Assembly: GCA_021413735.1 (NCBI GenBank)
Contig: JAIOPV010000012.1
Span: 18,811-82,810, forward strand
Direction of reading: 5' to 3'
Length of the DNA stretch: 64,000 bases
Source of the DNA: Planctomycetota bacterium
GTDB taxonomy: Bacteria > Planctomycetota > Planctomycetia > Gemmatales > Gemmataceae
A program made the position numbers and the translations under genes. Below are positions 52,566 through 61,789 of the stretch, in pieces. Position 1 is the stretch's first letter. Every line of letters begins with the position of its first letter. The notes beneath the pieces are model-generated. The model was not told the origin of the DNA. It saw only the letters and a program-made list of their open reading frames with translations, and did not search any database.

Positions 52566-54830
52566 ATGCACACGTTCGTCACCGGTCGTGGCCGGCCCAT
52601 GCCTCTCGGCACCACTGCAGCCCCCGATGGTCACAACTTCGCGCTCCTCTGCCGACACGGAACTCGCGTCACACTCGTCATCCTCCCCGAAGACGGCGGC
52701 AAAAAGCCGCTCGCCGAATTTCAGCTCGACCCAAAACGCAACCGCACTGGCGACCACTGGCACATCCGCGTCGCCGGGTTACCCGAGACGTTCTGTTACG
52801 GCTGGCGTGTCGATGGCCCCCGTGGTCCAGGCACGCGGTTCGACCCCACTCGCCTACTGCTCGACCCGGCGGGCACCGAGCTTTCTGGCGGAGCGGTGTG
52901 GGCTGGCACCTGCGAAACCGACCCGCAGCGAACGAGCCGACGCAGCCTCTACTACCGCGGGCCGCACTACAACTGGGACGACGACGCACCACCGCTGACG
53001 CAACTCGAAGACAGCATCATCTACGAAGTTCATATCCGCGGCTTCACTTGCGACCCTTCGAGCGGCGTCGAACATCCCGGCACATATCGCGGCATGATCG
53101 AAAAGATTCCGTATCTGAAGTGGCTTGGAGTCACGGCCGTCGAGTTGATGCCGGTGTTCGAGTTCGATGAGTGCGACTGCCCGTTCGCGAACCCCGACAC
53201 GGGCGAGAAACTCGTCAACTTCTGGGGCTACAACCCGGTCGCGTTCGCTTCCGCCAAGTCCAGTTTCGCCGCTACCGGAAAGACCCACGGACAGAATCAT
53301 GAGTTCCGCGATCTCGTGAAAGCGATGCACGCCGCCGGCATCGAAGTGATCCTCGATGTCGTGTTCAACCACACTGGCGAAGGCGACGACCGTGGCCGTA
53401 CGTTCTCATTCCGCGGCCTCGACAACGAACTGTACTATCTACTCGACGACGGCGGGAAGTACCTGAACTACACGGGTTGCGGCAACACGGTGAACTGCAA
53501 CCACCCCGTCGTTCGCGACCTCATCATGACGTGCCTGCGCTACTGGGTCGGCGATCTGCACGTCGACGGGTTCCGCTTCGACCTTGCAAGCATTCTTGGT
53601 CGTGACCGTCGTGGGAACGTGATGGTCGAGCCCCCGGTGATCGAGAGCATCACGGAAGACGGCGTGCTTGCCGACACGAAGTTGATTGCGGAACCGTGGG
53701 ACGCAGCGGGGTTGTATCAGGTCGGTGGGTTCCCGTTCGGTCGACGGTGGAGCGAGTGGAACGGCAAGTATCGCGACGACGTTCGGCGATTCTGGAAAGG
53801 CGACAGCGGCATCGTCGGCTTCCTTGCATCGCGAATTAGTGGCAGTGCGGACCTCTACCAGGGAAGCGGTCGGTTGCCGAGGCATTCGGTGAACTTCGTG
53901 ACGTGCCACGACGGTTTCACGCTGAACGATCTGGTGAGTTACAACGACAAACACAACCACGCGAATGGCGAGAACAACAACGACGGCTCGAACGACAACC
54001 ATTCGTGGAACTGCGGTGAGGAAGGCGTGACGACCGACGCCGAAGTAGTGGCGCTCCGGCAGCGTCAGGGGAAGAACATGATGACGACTCTGATGCTGAG
54101 TCAGGGGGTGCCGATGCTGCTTGCTGGCGACGAGTTCATGCGAACGCAGCAGGGGAACAACAACGCGTGGTGCCAGGATAACGAGATATCGTGGGTGGAC
54201 TGGAAGCTCGCGGAAGAGAACAAGGATTTCCTGCGGTTCGTGCGTGAGTTGATCTGGCTGCGACGCCGACATCCGGTGTTGCGTCGTCGTCGCTTCTTCG
54301 CGGGGGAGTTCAAACCAGCCGAAGCAGCTCTTTTCCGTGCGACGACTGATGTGGGCGGGAAAGCAGTTGGTCCGTTCCCCTCGACGGGTCCTGTTCGTCC
54401 AGCAGATGCGGGACTCGCGCCAGATGCGAACGGTCGAAACGTTGCGAATCCCGTTGCGGCAGGTTCCAACGTGCCGCCGCCTCCGGGACTCGCCGACATT
54501 CACTGGCACGGTGTCGAGCCGTTCCGACCGGACTTCAACTATGGCTCGCGGTCGCTGGCGTTCACGCTCGACGGTCGGTTCACGAGTCGCGAACACGACC
54601 CGGATTACCACATCGACGCGGATTTCTACGTCGCGATGAATGCGTGGCGAGAACCGTTGGAGTTCCGGATTCCGCCGTCACCGACGCGGCGGGCGTGGCG
54701 TCGGCTGATCGACACGAGTTTGCCGAGTCCGGATGACATCGTTGCGGAAGGTGAAGGCCCGGTCGTGGCCGCTGGCGAAGTGTATAAGCTGGCACCGTTC
54801 GCGACGCTCGTGCTGATGACGCAGGTGTGA
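52566..54830 (+). CDS. glgX: Glycogen debranching enzyme (GlgX/isoamylase type)
   Basis: About 754 aa from ATG 52566. N-terminal CBM48-like domain (RPMPLGTTAAPDGHNFALLC, GYGWRVDGP-like). GH13 core: EVILDVVFNHTGEG, nucleophile Asp in VDGFRFDLASIL, acid/base Glu in TKLIAEPWDAAG and FVTCHDGFTLNDLVSYNDKH. It hydrolyses alpha-1,6 branches of glycogen or limit dextrin. An Ala/Pro-rich insert of about 45 residues near residue 600 (FPSTGPVRPADAGLAPDANG) is a low-complexity addition not normal for GlgX. Confidence 0.95.
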   Translation: MHTFVTGRGRPMPLGTTAAPDGHNFALLCRHGTRVTLVILPEDGGKKPLAEFQLDPKRNRTGDHWHIRVAGLPETFCYGWRVDGPRGPGTRFDPTRLLLDPAGTELSGGAVWAGTCETDPQRTSRRSLYYRGPHYNWDDDAPPLTQLEDSIIYEVHIRGFTCDPSSGVEHPGTYRGMIEKIPYLKWLGVTAVELMPVFEFDECDCPFANPDTGEKLVNFWGYNPVAFASAKSSFAATGKTHGQNHEFRDLVKAMHAAGIEVILDVVFNHTGEGDDRGRTFSFRGLDNELYYLLDDGGKYLNYTGCGNTVNCNHPVVRDLIMTCLRYWVGDLHVDGFRFDLASILGRDRRGNVMVEPPVIESITEDGVLADTKLIAEPWDAAGLYQVGGFPFGRRWSEWNGKYRDDVRRFWKGDSGIVGFLASRISGSADLYQGSGRLPRHSVNFVTCHDGFTLNDLVSYNDKHNHANGENNNDGSNDNHSWNCGEEGVTTDAEVVALRQRQGKNMMTTLMLSQGVPMLLAGDEFMRTQQGNNNAWCQDNEISWVDWKLAEENKDFLRFVRELIWLRRRHPVLRRRRFFAGEFKPAEAALFRATTDVGGKAVGPFPSTGPVRPADAGLAPDANGRNVANPVAAGSNVPPPPGLADIHWHGVEPFRPDFNYGSRSLAFTLDGRFTSREHDPDYHIDADFYVAMNAWREPLEFRIPPSPTRRAWRRLIDTSLPSPDDIVAEGEGPVVAAGEVYKLAPFATLVLMTQV

Positions 54831-54843
54831 TTCAACAACGAAG

Positions 54844-54908
54844 TTTAGCGGTCGCCGCAACGCGGCGACTGGCGATAGAACTGTCGCCGCGTTGCAGCTA
54901 CCGCTAAA
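54844..54908. repeat. 26-bp imperfect inverted repeat between convergent genes
   Basis: Arms start TTTAGCGGT and end ...GCAACGCGGCGAC with a short mismatched stretch; 13-base spacer. Placed between glgX and the oxidoreductase gene. Likely a bidirectional terminator. Confidence 0.8.
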
Positions 54909-54921
54909 CAGTCTTGGTCGG

Positions 54922-56106
54922 TCACTTCCGAAGTTTCGCGTGGCGGAACGGCAGCCAGTGGCCGTTCTGCTTGCTGCTCTCCACGGATTGCGTGATGAAC
55001 AGCATTCCTTCCACGCCGTCGTAGATGTTCGGGTACACGGTGTTCATCGTCTCGAACTTTTCGCCCGCGACTCGCTTCGCAATCGCATCGTAGGTGGCGG
55101 TGTAGATGTTCGCGAACGCTTCAAGATAGCCTTCTGGATGTCCGGCCGGAATGCGAGTAGCTCCTCCCGCCGCAGCGCCAAGCCCGGCACCGGCTCGCGT
55201 GTAAATTCGGTGCGGTTCGCCGTTCTTCCGCACGATCATCTGGTTCGGGTTCTCCTGGTGCCATTCCAGCGACGCCTTCGTGCCGTCAACCTCGATGATG
55301 ACATCGTTCTCGCGGCCGTGGCTGATCTGGCTCGCGGTCACGGTGCCGAGCGCCCCGTTCTCGAACCGCACGAGAGCGGTGCCGTAGTCGTCGAGAGCGC
55401 GACCGGGCTCGAACGTCGCCAGCACGCACGAGATTTCTTTCGGCAACAGCCCGGTGATGTAGCGGCCGAGGTTGTAAGCGTGTGTGCCGATGTCGCCGAA
55501 GCAACCCGCGATACCCGACTGCTTCGGATCGGTGCGCCACTTGGCTTGCTTCTGGTCGCTGCTTTCGAGCCGAGTGCGGAGCCAGCCCTGGATGTAGCGC
55601 GAGCGAATGGCGTTGATCTCGCCGAGTTCGCCGTTGAGCACCATCTCGCGGGCTTGGCGAACGAGCGGGTGCCCGGTGTAGTTGTGCGACACGGCGAACA
55701 CGACGCCCGACTTCTCGACGACTTTCAGCAGCTCCTCGGCCTGTGCGAGGTCGAATGTCATGGGCTTGTCGCAGACGACGTTGAAGCCCGCTTCGACGAA
55801 CGTCTTGGCGATCTCGAAGTGCGTGTGGTTCGGCGTGGCGACGCTGACGAAATCGACGGGATCGGGTCGCTTCTTCTCGGCTTCGGCCATCTCTTTGAAG
55901 CTGGTGTAAGCGCGATCGGCGGGAATGTCGTAATCGGGAGCGCTTGCTTTGGCCTTGGCGGCGTCACTCGACAGTGCTCCTGCGACGAGAGCAGCCCGAT
56001 TATCCATGACGGCGGCGGTAGCGTGGACGCGACCGATGAAGGCACCTTGACCGCCTCCGATGAGGCCCATGCGAAGTTTGCGATTGAGAGAACCGTTGGT
56101 CGGCAC
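54922..56106 (-). CDS. Gfo/Idh/MocA-family oxidoreductase
   Basis: About 394 aa. A GTG at 56104-56106 with AGGGAG eight bases upstream is preferred; the ORF-track start 60 codons earlier overlaps the 114-aa gene. Rossmann fold MGLIGGGQGAFIGRVHATAA, FVSVATPNHTHFEIAKTFVE, VVCDKPMTFDLAQAEELL, and C-terminal alpha/beta domain with GCFGDIGTHAYNLGRYITG. NAD(P)-dependent sugar or inositol dehydrogenase type; substrate unknown. No other sugar gene is linked. Confidence 0.9.
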   Translation of the reverse strand: MPTNGSLNRKLRMGLIGGGQGAFIGRVHATAAVMDNRAALVAGALSSDAAKAKASAPDYDIPADRAYTSFKEMAEAEKKRPDPVDFVSVATPNHTHFEIAKTFVEAGFNVVCDKPMTFDLAQAEELLKVVEKSGVVFAVSHNYTGHPLVRQAREMVLNGELGEINAIRSRYIQGWLRTRLESSDQKQAKWRTDPKQSGIAGCFGDIGTHAYNLGRYITGLLPKEISCVLATFEPGRALDDYGTALVRFENGALGTVTASQISHGRENDVIIEVDGTKASLEWHQENPNQMIVRKNGEPHRIYTRAGAGLGAAAGGATRIPAGHPEGYLEAFANIYTATYDAIAKRVAGEKFETMNTVYPNIYDGVEGMLFITQSVESSKQNGHWLPFRHAKLRK

Positions 56107-56185
56107 TGGTGAGACTCCCTGGGAGAATGGAACGGGTAGCGTGCCGAGATTGTAAGGCCGACAGAGATGTGCGGCGAGCGCGCGT

Positions 56186-56530
56186 TTACCCGAAGTCATA
56201 TTCCCATTCGTCGGGGTTTGTCTCCTTGAACGCCTGGATGATCTCCGCGATACGTTCAGCGATCCAATCGTAGCCTTCCCTTGCAACGACCACTTCAGCG
56301 AGGAGCGAGAGTTCCTTCACGATGTCGGGAATCAGTTCGGGTGGAACGTGGGTGAACGCACCGCCTTCAAAGTCGGGAACGTAAATCAGCCCAATCTGAT
56401 TGCAAAGCGGAATCCACACGTCTCGAAAACTTCCTGATGTTGAAATGGGAACGTGGCGGTATTCACCAGTAAGGCGGTTCGTGAGACCCATCGAAACCGT
56501 CATCGCGATTTCCTCAGTCGGATAACTCAC
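56186..56530 (-). CDS. Unknown small protein coupled to Uma2 gene
   Basis: 114 aa from a GTG that overlaps the Uma2-type gene's stop codon as GTGA, so translation is coupled. Mixed alpha/beta with a C-terminal helix IAERIAEIIQAFKETNPDEW. No family recognised and no DNA-binding or nuclease motif. Gene order, nuclease-fold gene first then a small coupled gene, invites a toxin/antitoxin guess but nothing in the sequence proves it. Confidence 0.65.
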   Translation of the reverse strand: MSYPTEEIAMTVSMGLTNRLTGEYRHVPISTSGSFRDVWIPLCNQIGLIYVPDFEGGAFTHVPPELIPDIVKELSLLAEVVVAREGYDWIAERIAEIIQAFKETNPDEWEYDFG

Positions 56531-57291
56531 GGTTGCCCCTTCGCCTTAGCCAACTCCTCGCGGAGTTTCGCAATCTCGGCCTCGGCCGCAGTTGCCCGAG
56601 CCTCAGCTGCTTTGGCCTTCTTCTCGGCTGCCTTTCGTGCGGTCCTTTCCTCGTCGCGTTGTTCGCGGGCTGCATCACGTTCAATCAACAAATCACCCGG
56701 AAGCGGCAATAACTCCCCACGGAACCAGAATCGCAGCCACTCGCCGAGCAAGCCGGCTTCAAGTTCCAACTCGGGGATTGCGTATCGCCCTGCTGCGTTC
56801 GGCGATGCTGCGGCGTAACCGTTCTCACCGAGCCGAAAGAGCGTCACCTCCTCATTGTCTGGGTAGAAGACGAGGTAATAGGGAACCTTCAGTTCCTCTT
56901 CGTACTTCTCGTAGTTGTCGTCGTAGTCCTTCCGCTCGCTGTGCTTCGAGACGTATTCCAAAACCAGCAACGGGCGGGCCGACTGCTCCTCCAGGCTGAA
57001 GTTCGTGAGCGAGACAATTGGCTGAGGATGGATCACAACGAAGTTATCCGGCACAACCTTGCAGAGCTTCTTTCGCTTCCCCCGGCGGTACTGGATCAGC
57101 AGTTCGTTGAAGCACTGCACTTCTGGCCGCTTCGCATGAATCACGTCGAAGCTCTCCAACGTGATTTTTCGCTGCGTGGCCTGTGGCATTGCTTCCATGA
57201 AATGCTCCGGCCGGAGGGAACGCATGTACTTCCGAGCCTCTGCTTCGTAGAAGGCGGTCAACTCGGGATTGGTGCCAGCCGTCGGTTCCAT
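56527..57291 (-). CDS. Uma2-family putative restriction-endonuclease-like protein
   Basis: About 254 aa from ATG 57291. Features of the PD-(D/E)xK-like Uma2 (DUF820) family: RPEVQCFNELLIQYRRGKRK, KVVPDNFVVIHPQPIV, RPLLVLEYVSKHSERKD with the catalytic-type Glu, and VPYYLVFYPDNEEVTLFRL. The last 55 residues are an Ala/Glu/Lys-rich coiled coil (EKKAKAAEARATAAEAEIAK). Uma2 proteins are massively multiplied in cyanobacteria and planctomycetes; their function is unknown. It is co-translated with the 114-aa protein. Confidence 0.85.
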   Translation of the reverse strand: MEPTAGTNPELTAFYEAEARKYMRSLRPEHFMEAMPQATQRKITLESFDVIHAKRPEVQCFNELLIQYRRGKRKKLCKVVPDNFVVIHPQPIVSLTNFSLEEQSARPLLVLEYVSKHSERKDYDDNYEKYEEELKVPYYLVFYPDNEEVTLFRLGENGYAAASPNAAGRYAIPELELEAGLLGEWLRFWFRGELLPLPGDLLIERDAAREQRDEERTARKAAEKKAKAAEARATAAEAEIAKLREELAKAKGQP

Positions 57292-57568
57292 TTCGTGATC
57301 TCCTGAGCGGGAACTGGTCCGCATTCTACCCTCGTGACGTCTCTCGGCGGAAGCCGATCCCATCACAGCTTACCCAGGCGGAACCCCTTCGCGGACCGGC
57401 CGCTATTCCCCCTGCGCTCCACACGGAGCGCGCAGCCCACACTGTTTTGTAATTTTGACTCAAGCTCGATGTTGTCCATGCGTTTCCTGACAGAGAATAC
57501 ATTCGTGAGCTGGGACCGGGCGAGTCGTATCAGTCATTCGGCCGCCACCCTAGACCGCGAGGTCGAAC

Positions 57569-58480
57569 ATGAGCCAGCATCAAATGAATACCCCGCACAC
57601 TTCCCGCAAACGACTGCCGTTCGCCATCCCGCTCGCCTTCACCACGGCGCTCGGCATCGGCATCGCCACGCGGTTCGCACCCGCTGCGACCCCCTCAGCC
57701 GACCACGCTCGCGAGCCATTCGCCGAGTCTGAAAGCCAACCCGCGACCTTGATCTCAGCCGAGACGCCAAGGGTCGTCATCAGCGATGTGGTGCTCGCCC
57801 GCACCGCTCTGACTGCTCTCGACGCCGATCCGGATCTGCGTGGCGTGAACGTCGTCGTCAGCATCGTGGACCGCGTCGCGGTCATCGGTGGCCCGGTTAG
57901 CGGTCAACGACAATCGAAGCGAGTCGAAGAGATCGTGCGATCGATTCCGGGCATCGTCGAAGTGCGAAACACCTGCTTCGTGTCGGCTGGCCCCGATCCG
58001 TTGCTCAATACAGTTGCCGACAAGATGGTCTCGTCGCTTCCGCCACGGCCCGCGATGTACGATCTTCCGGGTGTGCTGACGGGAACGGTTGGGCCGTCTG
58101 CTCCGAACGCGGGGACTGGAGCGTCAAGCTCGCTGATGGCGTCTGCCGATCCGGCGAGCACCGTGGTTGTTCGCAAGCCAACGGCGGAGTCGGGCGTGCT
58201 TGGCGGGCCAGTCAGCCCCGCAACTCCTTCGCCGATTGTGGTGGGTTCGTCGCCAGTACCGGGAACGCTGACCGCGAACCGTGCCGATGTGCTTGCGATG
58301 GCCGACAACGTGCGGAAGACGGATGCTCGCTTCACTCGGCTGACGGTCGAGATTCGCGCTGGAATGTTGGTGATCTCTGGTTCCGCCCCGCTGGCTGCCG
58401 ACGCCTGGGATTACGCTGAGAAGCTGCGAGGCGTTCCCGGAGTGTCGCGAGTGGTGGTCGGCACTGTCTCCGGGAAGTGA
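57569..58480 (+). CDS. Secreted protein with two BON-like domains
   Basis: 303 aa. GAGG six bases before ATG; N-terminal membrane/signal segment FAIPLAFTTALGIGIATRF. First BON-like region about 75-130 (ARTALTALDADPDLRGVNVV, IVEVRNTCFV), Pro/Ser/Thr-rich middle, second at 235-300 (RADVLAMADNVRKTDARFTR, GVPGVSRVVVGTVSG). BON domains bind membranes or polymers and stabilise the envelope. The low-complexity middle acts as a linker. A terminator follows the stop. Confidence 0.82.
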   Translation: MSQHQMNTPHTSRKRLPFAIPLAFTTALGIGIATRFAPAATPSADHAREPFAESESQPATLISAETPRVVISDVVLARTALTALDADPDLRGVNVVVSIVDRVAVIGGPVSGQRQSKRVEEIVRSIPGIVEVRNTCFVSAGPDPLLNTVADKMVSSLPPRPAMYDLPGVLTGTVGPSAPNAGTGASSSLMASADPASTVVVRKPTAESGVLGGPVSPATPSPIVVGSSPVPGTLTANRADVLAMADNVRKTDARFTRLTVEIRAGMLVISGSAPLAADAWDYAEKLRGVPGVSRVVVGTVSGK

Positions 58481-58502
58481 GATTATCTTCAGCAACTCAG
58501 AG

Positions 58503-58530
58503 AACCCGGCGACAACGCCGGGTTTCTTCG
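58503..58530 (+). terminator. Intrinsic terminator after BON gene
   Basis: Nine-bp stem AACCCGGCG/CGCCGGGTT with a 4-base loop (ACAA), followed by TCTTCGTTTC, 22 bp past the stop. Confidence 0.75.
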
Positions 58531-58622
58531 TTTCGCCGTTTCTCCTGCTTTTGTCTTCAAATCTGTGTAATCTGTGTAATCTGCGGATCACTCTTCTTTG
58601 CACCCCACCCACCGGGCCGCAC

Positions 58623-61600
58623 ATGCGCCGTCATCACCTTGTCGCCCTCATCGTTCTCGGATCACTTGTCGCGATTGGAACAGCGGGTTTACGCCCGCCG
58701 CTCGCCCCAGCCGATCACCCAATCCCTGAGCCGTTCAAGCAAGCGCCGCCGAGCAAGTTCGAGTGTCGTTTCGCTGAAACTCCCATCACCATCGACGGCA
58801 CCGCCGACGAAGCCGCGTGGAAGAATGCCGAGACCATCGACGCCTTCCATCTTGCGTGGCTCGGCGACAAGGCCCGAATGGGCCGCACCCGCACCACCGC
58901 GAAACTGATGTGGGATCGCGACAACCTGTACTTCTTCGCGGATATGGAAGATAGCGATTTGTTCGCTGACATCACCGAACACGACGGAATGTTATGGCTC
59001 AACGACGTGTTCGAGCTGTTCTTCCGACCCGACGACGAGAAGACCGGGTACTACGAGTTCCAGGTGAACGCCGCCGGCGCGAAGTTCGACGCCTTCTACC
59101 CGAAATACGACGTCGAGAAGATCGTCGAGAACTACAAGAAGGGCAAGTTCAACATCGACGCCAAGGTGAAACTGCGGGGCACGCTGCGAACCAAGGCCGA
59201 CGCGAAACGCGACGAGCCCACGAAGGGTTGGAGCGTTGAGGGTCGCATTCCGTGGACCGACTTCGCTCGAACCGGTGGCCGCCCCGTTGTCGGCGAGACG
59301 TGGAAGATGAACCTCTGCCGATTCGACTACAACAAGGACTGGAAAGACCCCGAATTGTCGTGCGTCGCCCCCATCGTGAAGAAGAAGATCGGGCCGTTCT
59401 TCCACCAGAGCGAGGATTACGCCAGCATCAAGTTCGTCGAAGCCGACCCGAAGAGTTACGGCATCGACAAACGCGATCCGCTCACCACTTCAACCGTCGT
59501 TGGCTTTCCTGATCCGCCGCCAGCGTTCAAAGCGGTCAGGGCACTGCCCGAGTACAAGGCCGAGTTCCCGATTCAGTTGGTACGCATTCCAGGCAGCAGC
59601 GATGCACTGCTCATCACGCAACCGCGAAGTTACGGGCCAACCGCGGTCTCGACCTTTCCTCTCAAGGCGGACGTGAAGCCCACGGATGCCGTGAAACTGT
59701 TCGACACGCCCGACGGTGGCACGGCATACGACATCGCATTCCATCCGAAGTTCAGCGAGAACGGTTTCGTGTACATCGGCTGGAACGGCAAGCCCGAGGA
59801 CAAGAACGAGGCCAAGGAAGAGAAGGACAAGCCGAAGAAAGGCAAACGCTGCCACATCACGCGGTACACGATGACGACGAAGCCGCCGTTCACGATCGAC
59901 ACGACGACCGCGAAAACGATCATCGAGTGGGCATCCGACGGCCACAACGGATGTGCGATCTGCTTCGACAACGACGGTTTGATGTACGTCACCAGCGGCG
60001 ACGGCACTTCCGATTCCGACACGAACGTGACCGGACAACGCACCGATTTGCTGCTCGCGAAGATCCTCCGCATCGACGTGGATCGCCCTGCCGAGGGTAA
60101 AGCGTACAGCGTGCCGAAGGACAATCCGTATGTGGACGACAAGCGATTCGTGCCGGAAACGTGGGCTTACGGGCTTCGCAATCCGTGGCGAATCACGTTC
60201 GACGCGAAGAGCAAGCAGCTCTGGCTCGGTCAGAACGGGCAAGACTTGTGGGAGTACGCTCACCTCGTGAAGAAGGGCGACAACTACGGATGGAGCGTCA
60301 CGGAAGGCAGTCATCCGTTTTACCCCGAACGCAAAGCGGGCCCGACGCCGATCATCAAGCCGACGGTGGAACATCATCACTCGGAAGCGCGGTCGCTCAC
60401 CGGCGGCATCGTGTACCACGGCGACAAACTCCCCGGTCTGAAGGGGGCCTACATCTACGGGGACTACAGCACCGGTCACATTTGGGCGGTGAAGCATGAC
60501 GGCAAGGCGATCGAATGGCACAAGAAGATCGCCATCACGACGCTGAAGATCACGGCGTTCTCGCTCGACAAGGACGGCGAGTTGCTGATCTGCCATCACA
60601 GCGGCAAGGACGACGGCGGCTTCTTCACGCTGGCACCGAACACCGAGAAAGCCGACGTGAACTTCCCGAAGAAGCTCTCCGACAGCGGCCTCTTCGACTC
60701 CGTGAAGGATCACAAGATGAAGGGCAGCGTGATTCCGTATTCCGTGAACGCATCGTTCTGGTCGGATGGCATGCACAAGGAACGGTTCATCGCGTTGCCG
60801 CCTGGCGAGGGCATCGAGATGACCGGTTCACGCGGCTGGAAGTTCCCAGACAAGACGGTGCTTGTGAAGAGCTTCGCACTCGACACCAAGGAAGGCGACC
60901 CAACTTCACGCAAGTGGGTCGAAACGCGATTCCTGACGAAGCAAACCGGCGAATGGTACGGCTACACCTACCTGTGGAACGATGCCGGCACCGACGCCAC
61001 ACTCATTGACGCGGCCGGCATGGACAAGGAATTCACGGTGAAGACAGCCGACGGCGAACGCAAGCAAGTCTGGCACTATCCGAGTCGCGCCGAGTGCATG
61101 GTTTGCCATAGCCGAGCACAGAACTACGTTCTCGGATTGTGCGAACTTCAGATGAACAAGACGCACGTTTACCCGAGCGGCCGGAGCAACAACCAGATCC
61201 GCGAATTCGAGCACCTCGGTATGTTCAAGACGGACTGGTATGCCGAGGTGAAGGGCCGCATTCCGGAAGACGCGAAGCCGCAGGAAGGACAGCGTGCCCC
61301 GAAGCGGGGAACGTTCCTGTCGAAGCCCTCGACTGCGTACAAGGCCGCTCTCGTGGACCCGTTCGACAAGTCGCAGAAGTTGGAGGCGCGTGCGAAGTCG
61401 TGGCTGCACGCGAACTGTTCGTCGTGTCACGTCGAGGCTGGTGGCGGCAATGCACTCATGGAGTTGGAGTTCGCGACGGCGCTCGACAAGATGCGGGTCG
61501 TGAACGTGGATCCGGTTCACACGAGGTTCGACTTGAAGGACGCGAAGTTGTTGGTGCCTGGCGCTCCGGAAAAGAGCCTGCTCGTTCACCGCATCGGGCT

Positions 61601-61697
61601 GCGCGGACCCGGCCAGATGCCGCCGATGTCGTCGAATCGCATCGACGAAGCCGGCTTAGCCCTGATGCGTGAATGGGTGAAGTCGATGGAGAAGTAA
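58623..61697 (+). CDS. Secreted CBM9-like / PQQ glucose-sorbosone dehydrogenase-like / dihaem cytochrome fusion
   Basis: About 1024 aa from ATG 58623 with a Sec signal (HHLVALIVLGSLVAIGTAG). Domain order: carbohydrate-binding family 9-like region about 45-265 (FAETPITIDGTADEAAWKNA); PQQ-type beta-propeller about 300-640 (CAICFDNDGLMYVTSGDGTS, WAYGLRNPWRITFDAKSKQL, GDNYGWSVTEGSHPF); C-terminal dihaem region with CMVCHSR near residue 830 and CSSCHVE near 940. It likely oxidises sugars outside the cell and passes electrons to c-type haem. Fusions of this kind are common in planctomycetes. Lactonase gene follows 92 bp later, consistent with lactone products. Confidence 0.88.
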   Translation: MRRHHLVALIVLGSLVAIGTAGLRPPLAPADHPIPEPFKQAPPSKFECRFAETPITIDGTADEAAWKNAETIDAFHLAWLGDKARMGRTRTTAKLMWDRDNLYFFADMEDSDLFADITEHDGMLWLNDVFELFFRPDDEKTGYYEFQVNAAGAKFDAFYPKYDVEKIVENYKKGKFNIDAKVKLRGTLRTKADAKRDEPTKGWSVEGRIPWTDFARTGGRPVVGETWKMNLCRFDYNKDWKDPELSCVAPIVKKKIGPFFHQSEDYASIKFVEADPKSYGIDKRDPLTTSTVVGFPDPPPAFKAVRALPEYKAEFPIQLVRIPGSSDALLITQPRSYGPTAVSTFPLKADVKPTDAVKLFDTPDGGTAYDIAFHPKFSENGFVYIGWNGKPEDKNEAKEEKDKPKKGKRCHITRYTMTTKPPFTIDTTTAKTIIEWASDGHNGCAICFDNDGLMYVTSGDGTSDSDTNVTGQRTDLLLAKILRIDVDRPAEGKAYSVPKDNPYVDDKRFVPETWAYGLRNPWRITFDAKSKQLWLGQNGQDLWEYAHLVKKGDNYGWSVTEGSHPFYPERKAGPTPIIKPTVEHHHSEARSLTGGIVYHGDKLPGLKGAYIYGDYSTGHIWAVKHDGKAIEWHKKIAITTLKITAFSLDKDGELLICHHSGKDDGGFFTLAPNTEKADVNFPKKLSDSGLFDSVKDHKMKGSVIPYSVNASFWSDGMHKERFIALPPGEGIEMTGSRGWKFPDKTVLVKSFALDTKEGDPTSRKWVETRFLTKQTGEWYGYTYLWNDAGTDATLIDAAGMDKEFTVKTADGERKQVWHYPSRAECMVCHSRAQNYVLGLCELQMNKTHVYPSGRSNNQIREFEHLGMFKTDWYAEVKGRIPEDAKPQEGQRAPKRGTFLSKPSTAYKAALVDPFDKSQKLEARAKSWLHANCSSCHVEAGGGNALMELEFATALDKMRVVNVDPVHTRFDLKDAKLLVPGAPEKSLLVHRIGLRGPGQMPPMSSNRIDEAGLALMREWVKSMEK

Positions 61698-61789
61698 CGA
61701 GCGTTGCACTGCCACCGTCTTCACCTAACCCGATTCAGAACCGGGAAGTATCGGATGACCGATCTTCCCGCACACCGAGGAGTTCTCCA

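Noticed and set aside
53439-54611. 390-aa minus-strand ORF
   Set aside because: Antisense to glgX with no motifs.
59490-60776. 428-aa minus-strand ORF
   Set aside because: Antisense to the PQQ/cytochrome fusion; composition typical of a shadow frame in GC-rich DNA.
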